Both the position numbers and the translations under genes were made by a program. Positions 44,036 through 53,297 of a stretch of DNA of 57,460 nucleotides are shown here, piece after piece. The number at the start of each line of letters is the position of its first letter. Within the stretch, counting starts at the first letter, position 1. Under the pieces are notes generated by a model, which was given only the letters and a program-made list of their open reading frames with translations, was not told where the DNA came from and made no database searches. The DNA is taken from NCBI RefSeq assembly GCF_001864895.1, contig NZ_MJGO01000009.1, forward strand, positions 1 to 57,460, in the 5' to 3' direction. This DNA is from Curtobacterium sp. MCBA15_009. GTDB lineage: Bacteria; Actinomycetota; Actinomycetes; Actinomycetales; Microbacteriaceae.

Positions 44036-45026
44036 CGTCCCCGTCGGACCGGACGACCTCGGGCGCGGCCCGGTCCCGGACCACGAGGACCCCCGCGCCG
44101 CGAGCGATGCCGACCTGATCGCGGTCGTCGGTGCGACGGGGACGGGCAAGTCCGACCTCGGGATCGCGATCGCCGAGCGCTTGCGTGCCGCCGGACGGAA
44201 CGCCGAGATCGTCAACGCCGACGCCATGCAGCTGTACCGCGGCCTGGACATCGGCACCGCGAAGCTGTCGCTCGACGAGCGGCACGGCATCCCGCACCAC
44301 CAACTCGACGTGCTCGACGTCACCGACGAGGCGAGCGTCGCCGCGTACCAGACGGCCGCCCGCGCCGACGTCGAGCGGATCCAGGCGGACGGCGGCGTCG
44401 CCGTGCTCGTCGGGGGCAGCGGGCTCTACGTCTCCGCGGTGCTGTTCGACCTCGCGTTCCCCGGCACGGACGCGGCGCTGCGGGCACGGCTCGAGCGCGA
44501 GCACGACGAGCAGGGGCCCGGCGTGCTGCTCGAGCGGCTTCGCTCCCTCGACCCGGCCGCCGCGGCGACGATCGACGCCCGCAACCCCCGGCGGTTGATC
44601 CGGGCACTCGAGATCGCGAGCCGGTCCGAGGTCGTGACCCCGAGCCTCCCGTCCGCGCCCCGCGCCTGGCGGCCCGCCCGGATCCTGCACCTGCGTCGGG
44701 AACGCGAGCAGCTCGTCACCGCGCTGCACGCGCGGGCGGCGCGGATGTTCGCCGCCGGCCTGGTGGACGAGGTCGCTGCGCTGCGGGGGCAGGGCCTCGA
44801 GCAGGGGCGGACGGCCCGTGCCGCAATCGGGTACTCGCAGGCGCTCGACGTCCTGCGAGGCGATGCGACCGTCGACCAGGCGGTCGAGGCCACGGGCGTC
44901 GCCACGCGCAAGTACGCCCGGCGGCAGGTGTCGTGGTTCCGGCGGTACGCCGAGGCCGAGACGCTCGACGTCACCGGGGCGGACCACGGGGACCTGACGG
45001 AACTGGCCCGTAGGATCGTGCCGTGA
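44022..45026 (+). CDS. miaA: tRNA dimethylallyltransferase
   Basis: A 334-residue enzyme that prenylates A37 of tRNA before MiaB acts. The P-loop GATGTGKS lies near residues 34-41, followed by [18 protein letters not shown] and LVGGSGLYV; the tail has [10 protein letters not shown]. The only plausible start upstream of the P-loop strand is the GTG at 44022, which overlaps miaB by 14 bases and leaves an unconserved 25-residue head. The stop overlaps dapF by four bases. Confidence 0.95.
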   Translation: MSGADVPVGPDDLGRGPVPDHEDPRAASDADLIAVVGATGTGKSDLGIAIAERLRAAGRNAEIVNADAMQLYRGLDIGTAKLSLDERHGIPHHQLDVLDVTDEASVAAYQTAARADVERIQADGGVAVLVGGSGLYVSAVLFDLAFPGTDAALRARLEREHDEQGPGVLLERLRSLDPAAAATIDARNPRRLIRALEIASRSEVVTPSLPSAPRAWRPARILHLRREREQLVTALHARAARMFAAGLVDEVAALRGQGLEQGRTARAAIGYSQALDVLRGDATVDQAVEATGVATRKYARRQVSWFRRYAEAETLDVTGADHGDLTELARRIVP

Positions 45027-45913
45027 CCGAGCTGCACTTCACCAAGGGCCAGGGGACCGGTAACGACTTCGTCCTGTTCGCCGACCCCGACGCGACCGTC
45101 GACCTGACCCCGGAGCGGATCCGCGCGATCGCCGACCGACGGTTCGGCGTGGGCGGCGACGGCGTCATCCGGGCGGTGCGGTCCGAGTCGATCCCCGAGG
45201 GACGCGCCCTGGTGGCCGTCGAGCCCGCCGCGACCTGGTTCATGGACTACCACAACGCCGACGGCACGGTCGCCGAGATGTGCGGCAACGGCATTCGCGT
45301 GTTCGCGCGGTACCTGACCGAGTCCGGGCTCGTCGAGCTCGCGCCCGGCGACACGCTGACCGTCGGCAGCCGGAAGGGCCTCGTCGACATCCAGCGCACC
45401 ACCAACGGCTTCGCCGCCGACCTCGGCCGGTGGGGCCTCGGCATCGAGGGCGGCGGTGCCGACGACGTGCTCGTGCGGGCGAAGAACCTCGACGGCGCGC
45501 GTCCGGGCATCGGCATCGACGTGGGCAACCCGCACGTGGTGGTCGCCGTCGCCACCGAGGACGAGCTCGCCGACCTCGACCTGACCTTCCTGCCCGTGCT
45601 CGACCCGGCACCCGAGCACGGAGCCAACGTCGAGTTCGTGCTGCCGGGCGACCCGCTCATCAACGACGGCGTCGGCGAGATCACGATGCGGGTGCACGAG
45701 CGGGGGAGCGGCGAGACCCTCTCGTGCGGGACCGGCGCCGTGGCGGCCGCGCTCGCGACCCGGTACTGGGTCGGTTCCGGTGCGCCGGACACCTGGCGGG
45801 TACGGGTGCCGGGTGGCGTCGTCACCGTGCGGATGTTCGCGGCGGAGGACGGCGAGCACGTCTCGCTGTCGGGGCCGGCCGAGCTGGTGTTCTCGGGGGA
45901 CCTGACGGTCTGA
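45023..45913 (+). CDS. dapF: Diaminopimelate epimerase
   Basis: A 296-residue cofactor-free epimerase converting LL- to meso-diaminopimelate for cell wall and lysine. The two catalytic cysteines are C87 in [12 protein letters not shown] and C235 in LSCGTGAVA. The start [12 protein letters not shown] and GNPHVVV are typical. It overlaps miaA by four bases, yet TAGGAT (45011-45016) lies six bases before the GTG inside miaA, which suggests an extra leaderless promoter. A family A palindrome follows about 55 bases after the stop. Confidence 0.96.
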   Translation: MTELHFTKGQGTGNDFVLFADPDATVDLTPERIRAIADRRFGVGGDGVIRAVRSESIPEGRALVAVEPAATWFMDYHNADGTVAEMCGNGIRVFARYLTESGLVELAPGDTLTVGSRKGLVDIQRTTNGFAADLGRWGLGIEGGGADDVLVRAKNLDGARPGIGIDVGNPHVVVAVATEDELADLDLTFLPVLDPAPEHGANVEFVLPGDPLINDGVGEITMRVHERGSGETLSCGTGAVAAALATRYWVGSGAPDTWRVRVPGGVVTVRMFAAEDGEHVSLSGPAELVFSGDLTV

Positions 45914-45967
45914 CGCGGGGGCGCGGCGCCGCGGGCGGGCGGGGGTCGGGCGGCGCGGTGGCACGGC

Positions 45968-46032
45968 GCGCTTGGTGAGCAGAAATGGTCGAGTGCGCTG
46001 CGGTGATCCGACGTTTTCTGCTCACAAAGCGC
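45968..46032. repeat. Family A palindrome, copy 2
   Basis: Eighteen-base arms at 45968-45985 (GCGCTTGGTGAGCAGAAA) and 46015-46032 differ at one base and enclose 29 bases with no matching inner stem. The ends are nearly identical to copy 1 including the flanking GCGCTTG. It lies between the convergent dapF and methyltransferase genes. The rest of the gap to 46117 is GC-rich low-complexity sequence. Confidence 0.8.
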
Positions 46033-46117
46033 CTGCCGCTCCCCGCGCGCGCCCTGAGCGCCGCGCCGCAGCGGGCGCGAGCGGCGCACGCGCCGCGCGC
46101 ACGCGCACCGGCGCGCC

Positions 46118-46729
46118 CTACGCGCTGCGCTGCACCCGGATGACTCGGAAGCCCTTCGCCGTCGACTCCCGGGTGACCGAGTACCCCGAGCCGAGCGCGC
46201 CGACGAGCCACTTCTGCAGCGAGTCGCCCCCGAGGTCCTTCGACACGACGAGCCAGGCGTCGCCCCCGACCTCGAGCCGGGGCAGCCACGTCAGCAGGAT
46301 CTGGTGCAGCTCGTCCTTGCCGACGCGGATCGGCGGGTTCGACCAGATCGTCCGGAAGCGCAGGTCGTCGGGCACGTCGCCCGGTGCCGCGACGGTCACG
46401 TTCGTCAGCCCGGCTGCGGTGGCGTTCGCCCGCGCGAGCCCGAGCACCCGTTCGTTGACGTCGACGCCCCACACCTGCGCCTCGGGCGACTCGAGCGCCA
46501 TCGTGATCGCGATCGGCCCCCACCCGCAGCCGATGTCGAGCAGGGCCCCGTCAGGGGCGGGCGACGGCACCGAGCCGAGCAACACACGCGTGCCCCGGTC
46601 GACGCCGTCGGGGCTGAAGACCCCGGCCGCGGTGGTCAGTGTGAGCGGCCGGCCGGCCAGGGTGACGTCGATCTGGCGTTCGCGGGTGTCCGACGAGGGG
46701 TTCGCGGAGAAGTAGTGGTCGTTCGCCAT
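46118..46729 (-). CDS. Class I SAM methyltransferase, RsmC/RlmG-type
   Basis: A 203-residue methyltransferase. LDIGCGWGPIAI (about residues 65-76) is the SAM-binding motif I, and SNPPIRVGK near 130 is the N-P-P catalytic motif of the MTS group, which methylates guanine N2 in rRNA (RsmC, RlmG). It lacks the N-terminal pseudo-methyltransferase half of E. coli RsmC, so the target is inferred. TACGGT six bases before the ATG suggests a leaderless mRNA. Divergent from hflX by 61 bases. Confidence 0.87.
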   Translation of the reverse strand: MANDHYFSANPSSDTRERQIDVTLAGRPLTLTTAAGVFSPDGVDRGTRVLLGSVPSPAPDGALLDIGCGWGPIAITMALESPEAQVWGVDVNERVLGLARANATAAGLTNVTVAAPGDVPDDLRFRTIWSNPPIRVGKDELHQILLTWLPRLEVGGDAWLVVSKDLGGDSLQKWLVGALGSGYSVTRESTAKGFRVIRVQRSA

Positions 46730-46790
46730 GGAAGAACCGTACCGGGAACCCCGTGTGTCAACGGGGCGCCGGAGGTACCCTGTGGACAGG

Positions 46791-48329
46791 ATGACGGATA
46801 CCCATCAGCAGAACCACCAGACCAACGACGACAGCGCAGACGGTGTCGTCGAACGGGTGTTGCGCAACGCCGACCACCGCGCAGCATCGTCCATCTTCGC
46901 CCCCGCCCAGGCGATCCAGACCCGATCGGTCGACGACCGCGGGTGGGACGGCGACGGCGACCAGTACGACCGCGAGGACCGGGCGGCCCTGCGCCGCGTC
47001 GCCGGCCTCTCCACCGAACTCGAGGACGTCACCGAGGTCGAGTACCGCCAGCTGCGGCTCGAGCAGGTCGTCCTCATCGGCGTGTACCCCCAGGGCGATG
47101 CCTCGGACGCCGAGAACTCCCTCCGCGAACTCGCGGCATTGGCCGAGACCGCGGGCGCCGTGGTGCTCGACGGGCTCCTGCAGCGCCGACCGAACCCGGA
47201 CCCGGCCACCTACCTCGGCAAGGGCAAGGCCCAGGAACTCGCGATGGTGGTCAAGGCCACCGGCGCCGACACGGTCATCGCCGACACCGAACTCGCCCCC
47301 TCGCAGCGCCGTGCGCTCGAGGACGTCGTGAAGGTGAAGGTCATCGACCGCACGGCCGTGATCCTCGACATCTTCAGTCAGCACGCGAAGACCCGCGAGG
47401 GCAAGGCCCAGGTCGAGCTCGCCCAGCTGCAGTACCTGCTGCCGCGACTGCGTGGTTGGGGTGAGTCGATGTCCCGGCAGGCCGGTGGCCAGGTCTCCGG
47501 CGGTGCGGGCATGGGCTCGCGCGGCCCCGGTGAGACGAAGATGGAGCTCGACCGCCGCAAGATCCACACGCGGATGGCGAAGCTCCGACGGCAGATCGCC
47601 GGCTTCACCCCGGCCCGCGAGGCCAAGCGTGCCGAGCGCAACCGCAACGAGGTACCGAGCGTCGCGATCGCCGGCTACACGAACGCCGGCAAGTCCTCGC
47701 TCCTGAACCGGCTGACGAGCGCCGGTGTGCTCGTGCAGAACCAGCTGTTCGCGACGCTGGACGCCACCGTGCGTCGGACCGAGAGCGCCAAGGGCCGGGA
47801 GTTCACGTTCGTCGACACCGTCGGCTTCGTGCGGAACCTGCCGCACCAGCTGGTCGAGGCCTTCCGCTCCACGCTCGAGGAGGTCGGCGACGCCGACGTC
47901 ATCGTGCACGTCGTGGACGGCTCCCACCCCGACCCGGGCGCGCAGTTGGCGACCGTCCGCGAGGTCATCGGCGAGGTGGGTGCCCGTGACATCCCCGAGG
48001 TCGTCGTCTTCAACAAGGCGGACCTGATCGACGACGCCCAGCGTCTGGTGCTCGTCGGGCTCGTCCCGGACGCGGTCTTCGTGTCGGCTCGAACCGGCGA
48101 GGGCGTCGCCGAGCTCCTCCGCGTCATCGAGGACCGGCTGCCCGAACCCGACGTCGAGCTCACCGTCGTCGTGCCGTACGACCGCGGGGACCTGGTGTCC
48201 TCGCTGCACGACGCGGGTTCCGTCGAGACGGTCGACTACGTCGAGGACGGCACCCGCCTGCGGGTGCGCGTCTTCCAGCGGCAGGTCGCCGAGCTCGACC
48301 CCTACGTGGTCACGCCGGTCGCGTCCTGA
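46791..48329 (+). CDS. hflX: GTPase HflX
   Basis: A 512-residue ribosome-splitting GTPase. After an extended disordered head, the HflX N-terminal domain contains TYLGKGKAQELA and YLLPRLRGWGESMSRQAGG, then GMGSRGPGETKMELDRR. The GTPase domain follows with G1 GYTNAGKSSLLN, G3 DTVGFVRNLP and G4 NKAD. TACCCT (46776-46781) is nine bases before the ATG. It lies downstream of miaA-dapF as in many actinobacteria and converges with lexA. Confidence 0.95.
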   Translation: MTDTHQQNHQTNDDSADGVVERVLRNADHRAASSIFAPAQAIQTRSVDDRGWDGDGDQYDREDRAALRRVAGLSTELEDVTEVEYRQLRLEQVVLIGVYPQGDASDAENSLRELAALAETAGAVVLDGLLQRRPNPDPATYLGKGKAQELAMVVKATGADTVIADTELAPSQRRALEDVVKVKVIDRTAVILDIFSQHAKTREGKAQVELAQLQYLLPRLRGWGESMSRQAGGQVSGGAGMGSRGPGETKMELDRRKIHTRMAKLRRQIAGFTPAREAKRAERNRNEVPSVAIAGYTNAGKSSLLNRLTSAGVLVQNQLFATLDATVRRTESAKGREFTFVDTVGFVRNLPHQLVEAFRSTLEEVGDADVIVHVVDGSHPDPGAQLATVREVIGEVGARDIPEVVVFNKADLIDDAQRLVLVGLVPDAVFVSARTGEGVAELLRVIEDRLPEPDVELTVVVPYDRGDLVSSLHDAGSVETVDYVEDGTRLRVRVFQRQVAELDPYVVTPVAS

Positions 48330-48476
48330 CCTGCGTCCGCTGACGCGCTCCGGCCGGGAGGCACGGGGCGCGTCCGGCGGTCCGCCGCGCGGTGTCCCGT
48401 GGCGCGTCGCGTCGGTGCGTCGGCGCCGGGTTCCTCGCTGAGGGAGCCGGTTCAGGCCACGGCGCCGTCGGAGAGC

Positions 48477-48506
48477 GCGGTGTGGTGTCCGGAACCTGGT
48501 TCCGCC
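48477..48506. repeat. Family B half-element
   Basis: The right arm of family B (GTGTCCGGAACCTGGTTCC at 48485-48503) is present without a good left arm; the preceding GGGTTCC and GCCGGTTC stretches may be its decayed partner. It lies in the 261-base gap between convergent hflX and lexA, which also holds a family C fragment GGGAGGC near 48356. No gene is seen in the gap. Confidence 0.7.
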
Positions 48507-48590
48507 CGACCGGTCGACGGCGTGCGGACATCACCGACGCGACGAGGCGGTCGGCCGCTGCGAGGCCCGGCCAGCCGGGGACCTGCCGGC

Positions 48591-49235
48591 TCAGATGGAG
48601 CGGAGGACCGCCACCACCTTGCCGAGCACGGACGCGGCGTCCCCGAGGATCGGCTCGAACGCCGAGTTCCGCGGCAGCAGCCAGGTGTGCCCGTCGCGCT
48701 GGCGGAAGACCTTGACGGTGGCCTCTTCGTCGAGCATCGCCGCGACGATGTCGCCGTTGTCGGCCGTCTGCTGCGCGCGGACGACCACCCAGTCGCCGTC
48801 GCAGATCGCGGCGTCGATCATCGACTCGCCCACGACCTTGAGCATGAAGAGGTCACCGGTGCCCACGAGCTGACGCGGCAGCGGCACGATCTCGTCGACG
48901 TGCTGCTCGGCGGTGATCGGCACACCGGCGGCGATCCGACCGACGAGCGGCACGAGGGTCGTGGCGTCGACGTCGGGGGAGTCTGCGTCGGACGACGGCT
49001 CGTCGACCAGGACCTCGAGTGCCCGGGGGCGGTTCGGGTCGCGTCGGATCCAGCCGCCGAGCTCGAGCTGCCCGAGCTGGTGCGAGACGCTCGACAGCGA
49101 GGACAGCCCGGCCGCGTCACCGATCTCCCGCATGCTCGGCGGGTAACCGCGCGAGGCGATCGACGCTCGGATCGCGTCGAGGATCGCCTGCTGCTTCGCG
49201 GTCAGCGGCTTCTGGCCCCGCAGTTCGTCCACCAC
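48591..49235 (-). CDS. lexA: SOS repressor LexA
   Basis: A 214-residue repressor. The N-terminal winged helix ([41 protein letters not shown]) binds SOS boxes. Self-cleavage occurs at A103-G104 in GRIAAGVPI, with the Ser-Lys dyad S138 in GESM and K175 in ATVKVF. A GTG pair at 49235 and 49232 offers two starts; the first is used. A LexA box at 49342-49357 covers the -35 area of a minus-strand promoter with TACTGT (49317-49322), so it is autoregulated. It diverges from the LysM gene. Confidence 0.97.
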   Translation of the reverse strand: MVDELRGQKPLTAKQQAILDAIRASIASRGYPPSMREIGDAAGLSSLSSVSHQLGQLELGGWIRRDPNRPRALEVLVDEPSSDADSPDVDATTLVPLVGRIAAGVPITAEQHVDEIVPLPRQLVGTGDLFMLKVVGESMIDAAICDGDWVVVRAQQTADNGDIVAAMLDEEATVKVFRQRDGHTWLLPRNSAFEPILGDAASVLGKVVAVLRSI

Positions 49236-49341
49236 GTCGTCTCGCTTTCGTCGGTGCCGGAGCGGTCGTGGCGGGAATGTCGGTGGTCCCCGCTTGACTT
49301 GTCCCAGTCGCTCGAAACAGTATCCGACTGGTCCAAGCCGG

Positions 49342-49357
49342 ACAAACACCTGTTCGA
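49342..49357 (-). promoter_or_regulatory. LexA box of lexA
   Basis: On the minus strand this reads TCGAACAGGTGTTTGT: the left half is consensus and the right half differs at two positions. It lies 20 bases upstream of a TACTGT -10-like box, overlapping the -35, the usual arrangement for LexA self-repression. Confidence 0.8.
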
Positions 49358-49414
49358 GCGTGTCGCAAGAAAATCCCCCACAAATCCTCTCCCAGGGCTT
49401 GTGTGACCTCCGGT

Positions 49415-49430
49415 TCGAAACTATGTTCGG
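49415..49430 (+). promoter_or_regulatory. LexA box overlapping the promoter of the LysM gene
   Basis: TCGAAACTATGTTCGG matches the SOS consensus except at two positions. The -10 TATGTT (49422-49427) lies inside it, and TTGTGT (49399-49404) is 17 bases upstream as -35. A bound LexA dimer would block this promoter completely. Confidence 0.85.
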
Positions 49431-49470
49431 TACACGACTTCGGTTGACCGAACGGGAAGGCACCACCGAC

Positions 49471-49848
49471 ATGAGCACCATCGCCATCGCTGACACCCAG
49501 CGCACCGCGACTCCCGCCGTGCGGACGCGCCTGCGGCTCACCCGCCGGGGCCGTGTCGTCTTCACCACGCTCGCCGCGGTCCCACTCCTGGTCGGCGTCG
49601 CCCTCGCGATGCTGAACGGCGGGCAGGCGTCCGCCGGAGACTCGGCTTCCGGCGGCAACCACGCCGACTTCGCCACCGTGACGGTCGAGCCGGGGGAGAC
49701 GCTGTGGCAGCTCGCCGAGCAGACCGCTCCGAACGCCGACCCCCGTGACTTCGTGCAGGACGTCGTGAGCCTCAATGCGCTCGACGGCTCCGAGCTGCAG
49801 GCCGGCGAGCAGATCGCCATCCCGACCAAGTACGCAACCGGCGAGTAG
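49471..49848 (+). CDS. LysM-domain SOS cell-division inhibitor (DivS/Rv2719c-like)
   Basis: A 125-residue protein: basic cytoplasmic head, one membrane helix (residues 29-48), a short Ser/Gly linker, and a LysM domain (68-118, [14 protein letters not shown] to GEQIAIP). LysM proteins encoded divergently from lexA in actinobacteria are SOS-induced division inhibitors or cell-wall hydrolases (DivS, Rv2719c); YneA is the Bacillus analogue. The LexA box over its promoter supports this. No catalytic domain accompanies the LysM. GGGAAGG lies ten bases before the ATG. Confidence 0.87.
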   Translation: MSTIAIADTQRTATPAVRTRLRLTRRGRVVFTTLAAVPLLVGVALAMLNGGQASAGDSASGGNHADFATVTVEPGETLWQLAEQTAPNADPRDFVQDVVSLNALDGSELQAGEQIAIPTKYATGE

Positions 49849-49921
49849 TCGGCGGTCCCTCCGCCTTCCCGGCGGACTGTCCGGCGACGCGGTCCCAGAG
49901 GGCGACCCGTTGACGGCGGGG

Positions 49922-50074
49922 CGCCGCCGTCTCAGATGACGGCCCGTTGATGGCCGAGCGCGGCTGTCGGGGTGGACGGTCCGTCCCGTCGACGGCCGAT
50001 CGTCGCCGTCGGGGCGGACGGTCCGTCGGCGGCCGAGCGCCGCCGTCCGGGCAGACGGTCCGTCGGCGGTCGAG
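49922..50074. repeat. Tandem 37-bp repeats upstream of hisC
   Basis: Four tandem units start at 49922, 49959, 50001 and 50038, the second with a five-base insertion. The last two are nearly identical, sharing GACGGTCCGTCGGCGG. A decayed unit may precede them at about 49893. The array ends six bases before the hisC TACGAT -10 box and fills most of the 243-base gap after the LysM gene. Confidence 0.8.
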
Positions 50075-50091
50075 CGCCCTACGATGGATCG

Positions 50092-51198
50092 GTGGCATTC
50101 ACGCTGGACGACCTCCCGATCCGAGACGACCTCCGCGGTCAGAGCCCCTACGGCGCTCCGCAGAAGCACGTCCGCGTCCAACTCAACGTCAACGAGAACA
50201 CGCATCCGGTGCCGGACGCCGTCGCCGAGGACATCCTCGCCTCGATCCGGCAGGCCCTCGCCACCGTGAACCGCTACCCCGACCGTGAGTTCACCGAGCT
50301 GCGCCGGTCGTTGGCCGACTATCTCGGGCACGACCTCACGGTGGACCAGCTCTGGGCGGCGAACGGCTCGAACGAGGTCCTCCAGCAGCTGTTGCAGGCA
50401 TTCGGCGGCCCGGGGCGCTCGGTGCTCGGGTTCCCGCCCACGTACTCCATGCACTCGATCCTCGCTGCAGGGACCGGAACGCGGTGGATCCCGGCGCAGC
50501 GTGACGACGAGTTCCGCACCTCGCCCGAGACCGTCGTGGCCGCGATCGAGGCACACCAGCCGGACATCGTGTTCCTGTGCGGGCCGAACAACCCCACCGG
50601 CACCCCGCTGCCCATCGAGACGATCGAGGCCGCCTACGCCGCCACCGACGGCATCGTGATGGTGGACGAGGCCTACGCCGAGTTCATGCCGTCGGACGCG
50701 CCGTCGGCGCTGTCCCTGCTGCCGGGGCGGCCGCGGCTCGTCGTGTCGCGCACCATGAGCAAGGCGTTCGCGTTCGCGGGTGCGCGCGTCGGGTACCTGG
50801 CCGCCGACCCCGCGGTCGTCGACGCCCTCCGGCTCGTGCGCCTGCCGTACCACCTGTCCGCGCTGACGCAGGCGGCGGCCGTCGCCGCACTGCGGCACGC
50901 GCCCGCCATGCTGGCGATGGTCGACGACATCAAGGAGCAGCGGGACCGGATGGTCACCGAGCTGCAGGCCATGGGGTACCGGACCTACGAGACGTGGTCG
51001 AACTTCGTGCTGTTCGGCGGGGTGGCGGACCCGCACGCCGCCTTCGAGGCGCTGCTCGACCAGGACGTCATCGTCCGCGACCTCGGCATCCCGAACCACC
51101 TGCGCGTGAGTGCGGGGACCGCCGAGGAGACCACCGCCTTCCTCGACGCGATGCGCCGCGTCGCCGCCGTGCAGCCGCCGGTTAGGGTGGACGCATGA
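50092..51198 (+). CDS. hisC: Histidinol-phosphate aminotransferase
   Basis: A 368-residue fold-type I PLP enzyme of histidine synthesis. The PLP lysine is K224 in [43 protein letters not shown] and MVDEAYAEF are typical HisC segments. GTG at 50092 is six bases after TACGAT (50080-50085), a leaderless arrangement. The stop overlaps hisB by four bases. hisD, which often precedes hisC, is absent here; the gene before is the LysM protein. Confidence 0.96.
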   Translation: MAFTLDDLPIRDDLRGQSPYGAPQKHVRVQLNVNENTHPVPDAVAEDILASIRQALATVNRYPDREFTELRRSLADYLGHDLTVDQLWAANGSNEVLQQLLQAFGGPGRSVLGFPPTYSMHSILAAGTGTRWIPAQRDDEFRTSPETVVAAIEAHQPDIVFLCGPNNPTGTPLPIETIEAAYAATDGIVMVDEAYAEFMPSDAPSALSLLPGRPRLVVSRTMSKAFAFAGARVGYLAADPAVVDALRLVRLPYHLSALTQAAAVAALRHAPAMLAMVDDIKEQRDRMVTELQAMGYRTYETWSNFVLFGGVADPHAAFEALLDQDVIVRDLGIPNHLRVSAGTAEETTAFLDAMRRVAAVQPPVRVDA

Positions 51199-51797
51199 CC
51201 GCCCGCACCGCCTCGATCAGCCGCAGCACGAGCGAGTCGAGTGTCGAACTCGAGCTCGACCTGGACGGTACCGGTACCTCGGACATCTCGACGAGCGTGC
51301 CGTTCTTCGACCACATGCTGACGGCGTTCAGCAAGCACTCGCTCATCGACCTGCGCGTGCGCTCGACCGGTGACACCGACATCGACGTGCACCACACCGT
51401 CGAGGACACCGGCATCGTGCTCGGCCAGGCGATCAAGCAGGCGCTCGGCGACCGGTCCGGCATCGGCCGCTACGGCGACGCCCTCGTGCCGCTCGACGAG
51501 GCCCTGGCCCAGGCCGTCGTCGACGTGTCCGGCCGTCCGTACCTCGTGCACACCGGCGAGCCGGCCGGCTTCGAGTTCCACCGCATCGGCGGGCACTTCA
51601 CCGGGTCGATGGTCCGGCACGTGTTCGAGGCGATCACCGTCAACGCGGGCATCACCGTGCACGTGCGGGTGGTCGAGGGGCGCGACCCCCACCACATCGC
51701 CGAGGCCGAGTTCAAGGCCTTCGCCCGTGCGATGCGCAAGGCCGTCGAACGCGACCCGCGGGTCGTCGGCATCCCCTCCACGAAGGGCGCACTGTGA
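51195..51797 (+). CDS. hisB: Imidazoleglycerol-phosphate dehydratase
   Basis: A 200-residue IGPD with only the dehydratase domain, as usual outside enterobacteria. Metal-binding histidine motifs are [26 protein letters not shown] and the repeat pair GHFTGSM with [22 protein letters not shown] sequence (residues about 155-172). It overlaps hisC and hisH by four bases each. TAGGGT (51183-51188) lies six bases before the ATG inside hisC, hinting at a further internal promoter. Confidence 0.97.
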   Translation: MTARTASISRSTSESSVELELDLDGTGTSDISTSVPFFDHMLTAFSKHSLIDLRVRSTGDTDIDVHHTVEDTGIVLGQAIKQALGDRSGIGRYGDALVPLDEALAQAVVDVSGRPYLVHTGEPAGFEFHRIGGHFTGSMVRHVFEAITVNAGITVHVRVVEGRDPHHIAEAEFKAFARAMRKAVERDPRVVGIPSTKGAL

Positions 51798-52429
51798 GCG
51801 CGCGGCCGAACGTCGTCGTCCTCGACTACGGGTCGGGGAACGTGCACTCCGCCGCGAAGGCACTCGAGCGCGCCGGCGCCGACGTGACCCTGACGGCCGA
51901 CAAGCAGGCGGCGCTGCAGGCGGACGGGCTGCTCGTGCCGGGCGTCGGGGCGTTCGCCGCCGTGATCGACCAGCTCGAGGGCGTCCGCGGGGGTGAGATC
52001 GTCGACCACCGTCTGGCCGGTGGCCGTCCGGTGCTCGGCATCTGCGTCGGCATGCAGGTCCTGTTCTCACGCGGCATCGAACGCGGTGCCGACGTCGAGG
52101 GCCTCGGGCAGTGGCCGGGCACCGTCGAGCAGCTCGAGGCCGAGGTCCTGCCGCACATGGGCTGGAACACCGTGCAGGCACCGGAGGACTCCGTCCTGTT
52201 CGACGGCCTGCACGACGAGCGCTTCTACTTCGTGCACTCGTACGGTGTGACCGACTTCCCGCTCGAGGCCTACGGCCCGTTCCGTGCGCCCCGGCTCACC
52301 TGGGCCGAGCACGGGCAGCGCTTCGTCGCCGCCGTCGAGAACGGTCCGCTCACCGCGACCCAGTTCCACCCCGAGAAGTCCGGGGAGCCGGGCATCCGCC
52401 TGCTCACCAACTGGGTGCAGTCGCTCTGA
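51794..52429 (+). CDS. hisH: Imidazole glycerol phosphate synthase subunit HisH
   Basis: A 211-residue glutamine amidotransferase that feeds ammonia to HisF. The nucleophile is C84 in [11 protein letters not shown]; the His-Glu pair is in TQFHPEKSG near residue 192. HisF is not in the window and must be encoded elsewhere. The GTG overlaps hisB by four bases. The 117-base gap to priA holds an inverted GGACGC/GCGTCC pair and family C CGGGCCTCCCG (52473-52483). Confidence 0.96.
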   Translation: MSARPNVVVLDYGSGNVHSAAKALERAGADVTLTADKQAALQADGLLVPGVGAFAAVIDQLEGVRGGEIVDHRLAGGRPVLGICVGMQVLFSRGIERGADVEGLGQWPGTVEQLEAEVLPHMGWNTVQAPEDSVLFDGLHDERFYFVHSYGVTDFPLEAYGPFRAPRLTWAEHGQRFVAAVENGPLTATQFHPEKSGEPGIRLLTNWVQSL

Positions 52430-52546
52430 ACCCGGCCGACGACGGACGCACGCGTCCGTGCCGGACGTGATCCGGGCCTCCCGGCCGTCGCCCCGACCAC
52501 CGCACGACCCGAACCGCACCAGCACCACGACGAGACCGACAGGACC

Positions 52547-53293
52547 ATGACCGACCGCACCGACACCCCGCCCCTCGTCCTGCTGCCCGCCGTCGACGTC
52601 GTCGACGGCCAGGCGGTGCGCCTGACCCAGGGCGAGGCCGGCAGCGAGACGTCCTACGGCGACCCGGTCACCGCGGCGCGGACCTGGCGGGAGCAGGGCG
52701 CCGAGTGGATCCACCTCGTGGACCTCGACGCGGCCTTCGGCCGTGGCGACAACCGGGCCCTCGTCGCGCAGGCGATCCGCGAGGTCGACGGTGTCGCGGT
52801 CGAGCTCTCCGGCGGCATCCGTGACGACGCCTCGCTCGAGGCGGCGCTCGCCACGGGTGCGGCGCGCGTGAACCTCGGGACCGCCGCCCTCGAGGACCCG
52901 GAGTGGGCCGCTCGGGTGATCGGCGAGTACGGCGAGCAGATCGCCGTCGGCCTCGACGTGCGCGGCACGACCCTGGCGAGCCGCGGGTGGACCGAGGACG
53001 CCGGCGACCTGTGGGAGGTGCTCGACCGCCTCGAGGCGGCCGGGTGCGCCCGCTACGTGGTGACCGACGTCACGAAGGACGGCACGCTGCAGGGCCCGAA
53101 CGTGGAGCTGCTCCGGCAGGTGTGCGACCGGACCGACAAGCCGGTGGTGGCCTCGGGCGGGATCTCGACCCTCGAGGACCTCCGTGCGCTCCGCGCGCTC
53201 GTGCCGCACGGCCTCGAGGGCGCGATCATCGGCAAGGCGCTCTACTCCGGGGCGTTCACGCTGCCGGCCGCGCTCGACGTCGCCGCGGAGTAG
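52547..53293 (+). CDS. priA: Phosphoribosyl isomerase HisA/PriA
   Basis: A 248-residue TIM barrel isomerising ProFAR in histidine synthesis. [41 protein letters not shown] and [13 protein letters not shown] are the family blocks. In many actinobacteria this enzyme (PriA) also does the TrpF step of tryptophan synthesis; whether this one is bifunctional cannot be settled here because trpF elsewhere is not visible. It ends four bases before the sseB-like GTG. Confidence 0.94.
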   Translation: MTDRTDTPPLVLLPAVDVVDGQAVRLTQGEAGSETSYGDPVTAARTWREQGAEWIHLVDLDAAFGRGDNRALVAQAIREVDGVAVELSGGIRDDASLEAALATGAARVNLGTAALEDPEWAARVIGEYGEQIAVGLDVRGTTLASRGWTEDAGDLWEVLDRLEAAGCARYVVTDVTKDGTLQGPNVELLRQVCDRTDKPVVASGGISTLEDLRALRALVPHGLEGAIIGKALYSGAFTLPAALDVAAE

Positions 53294-53297
53294 CCGC

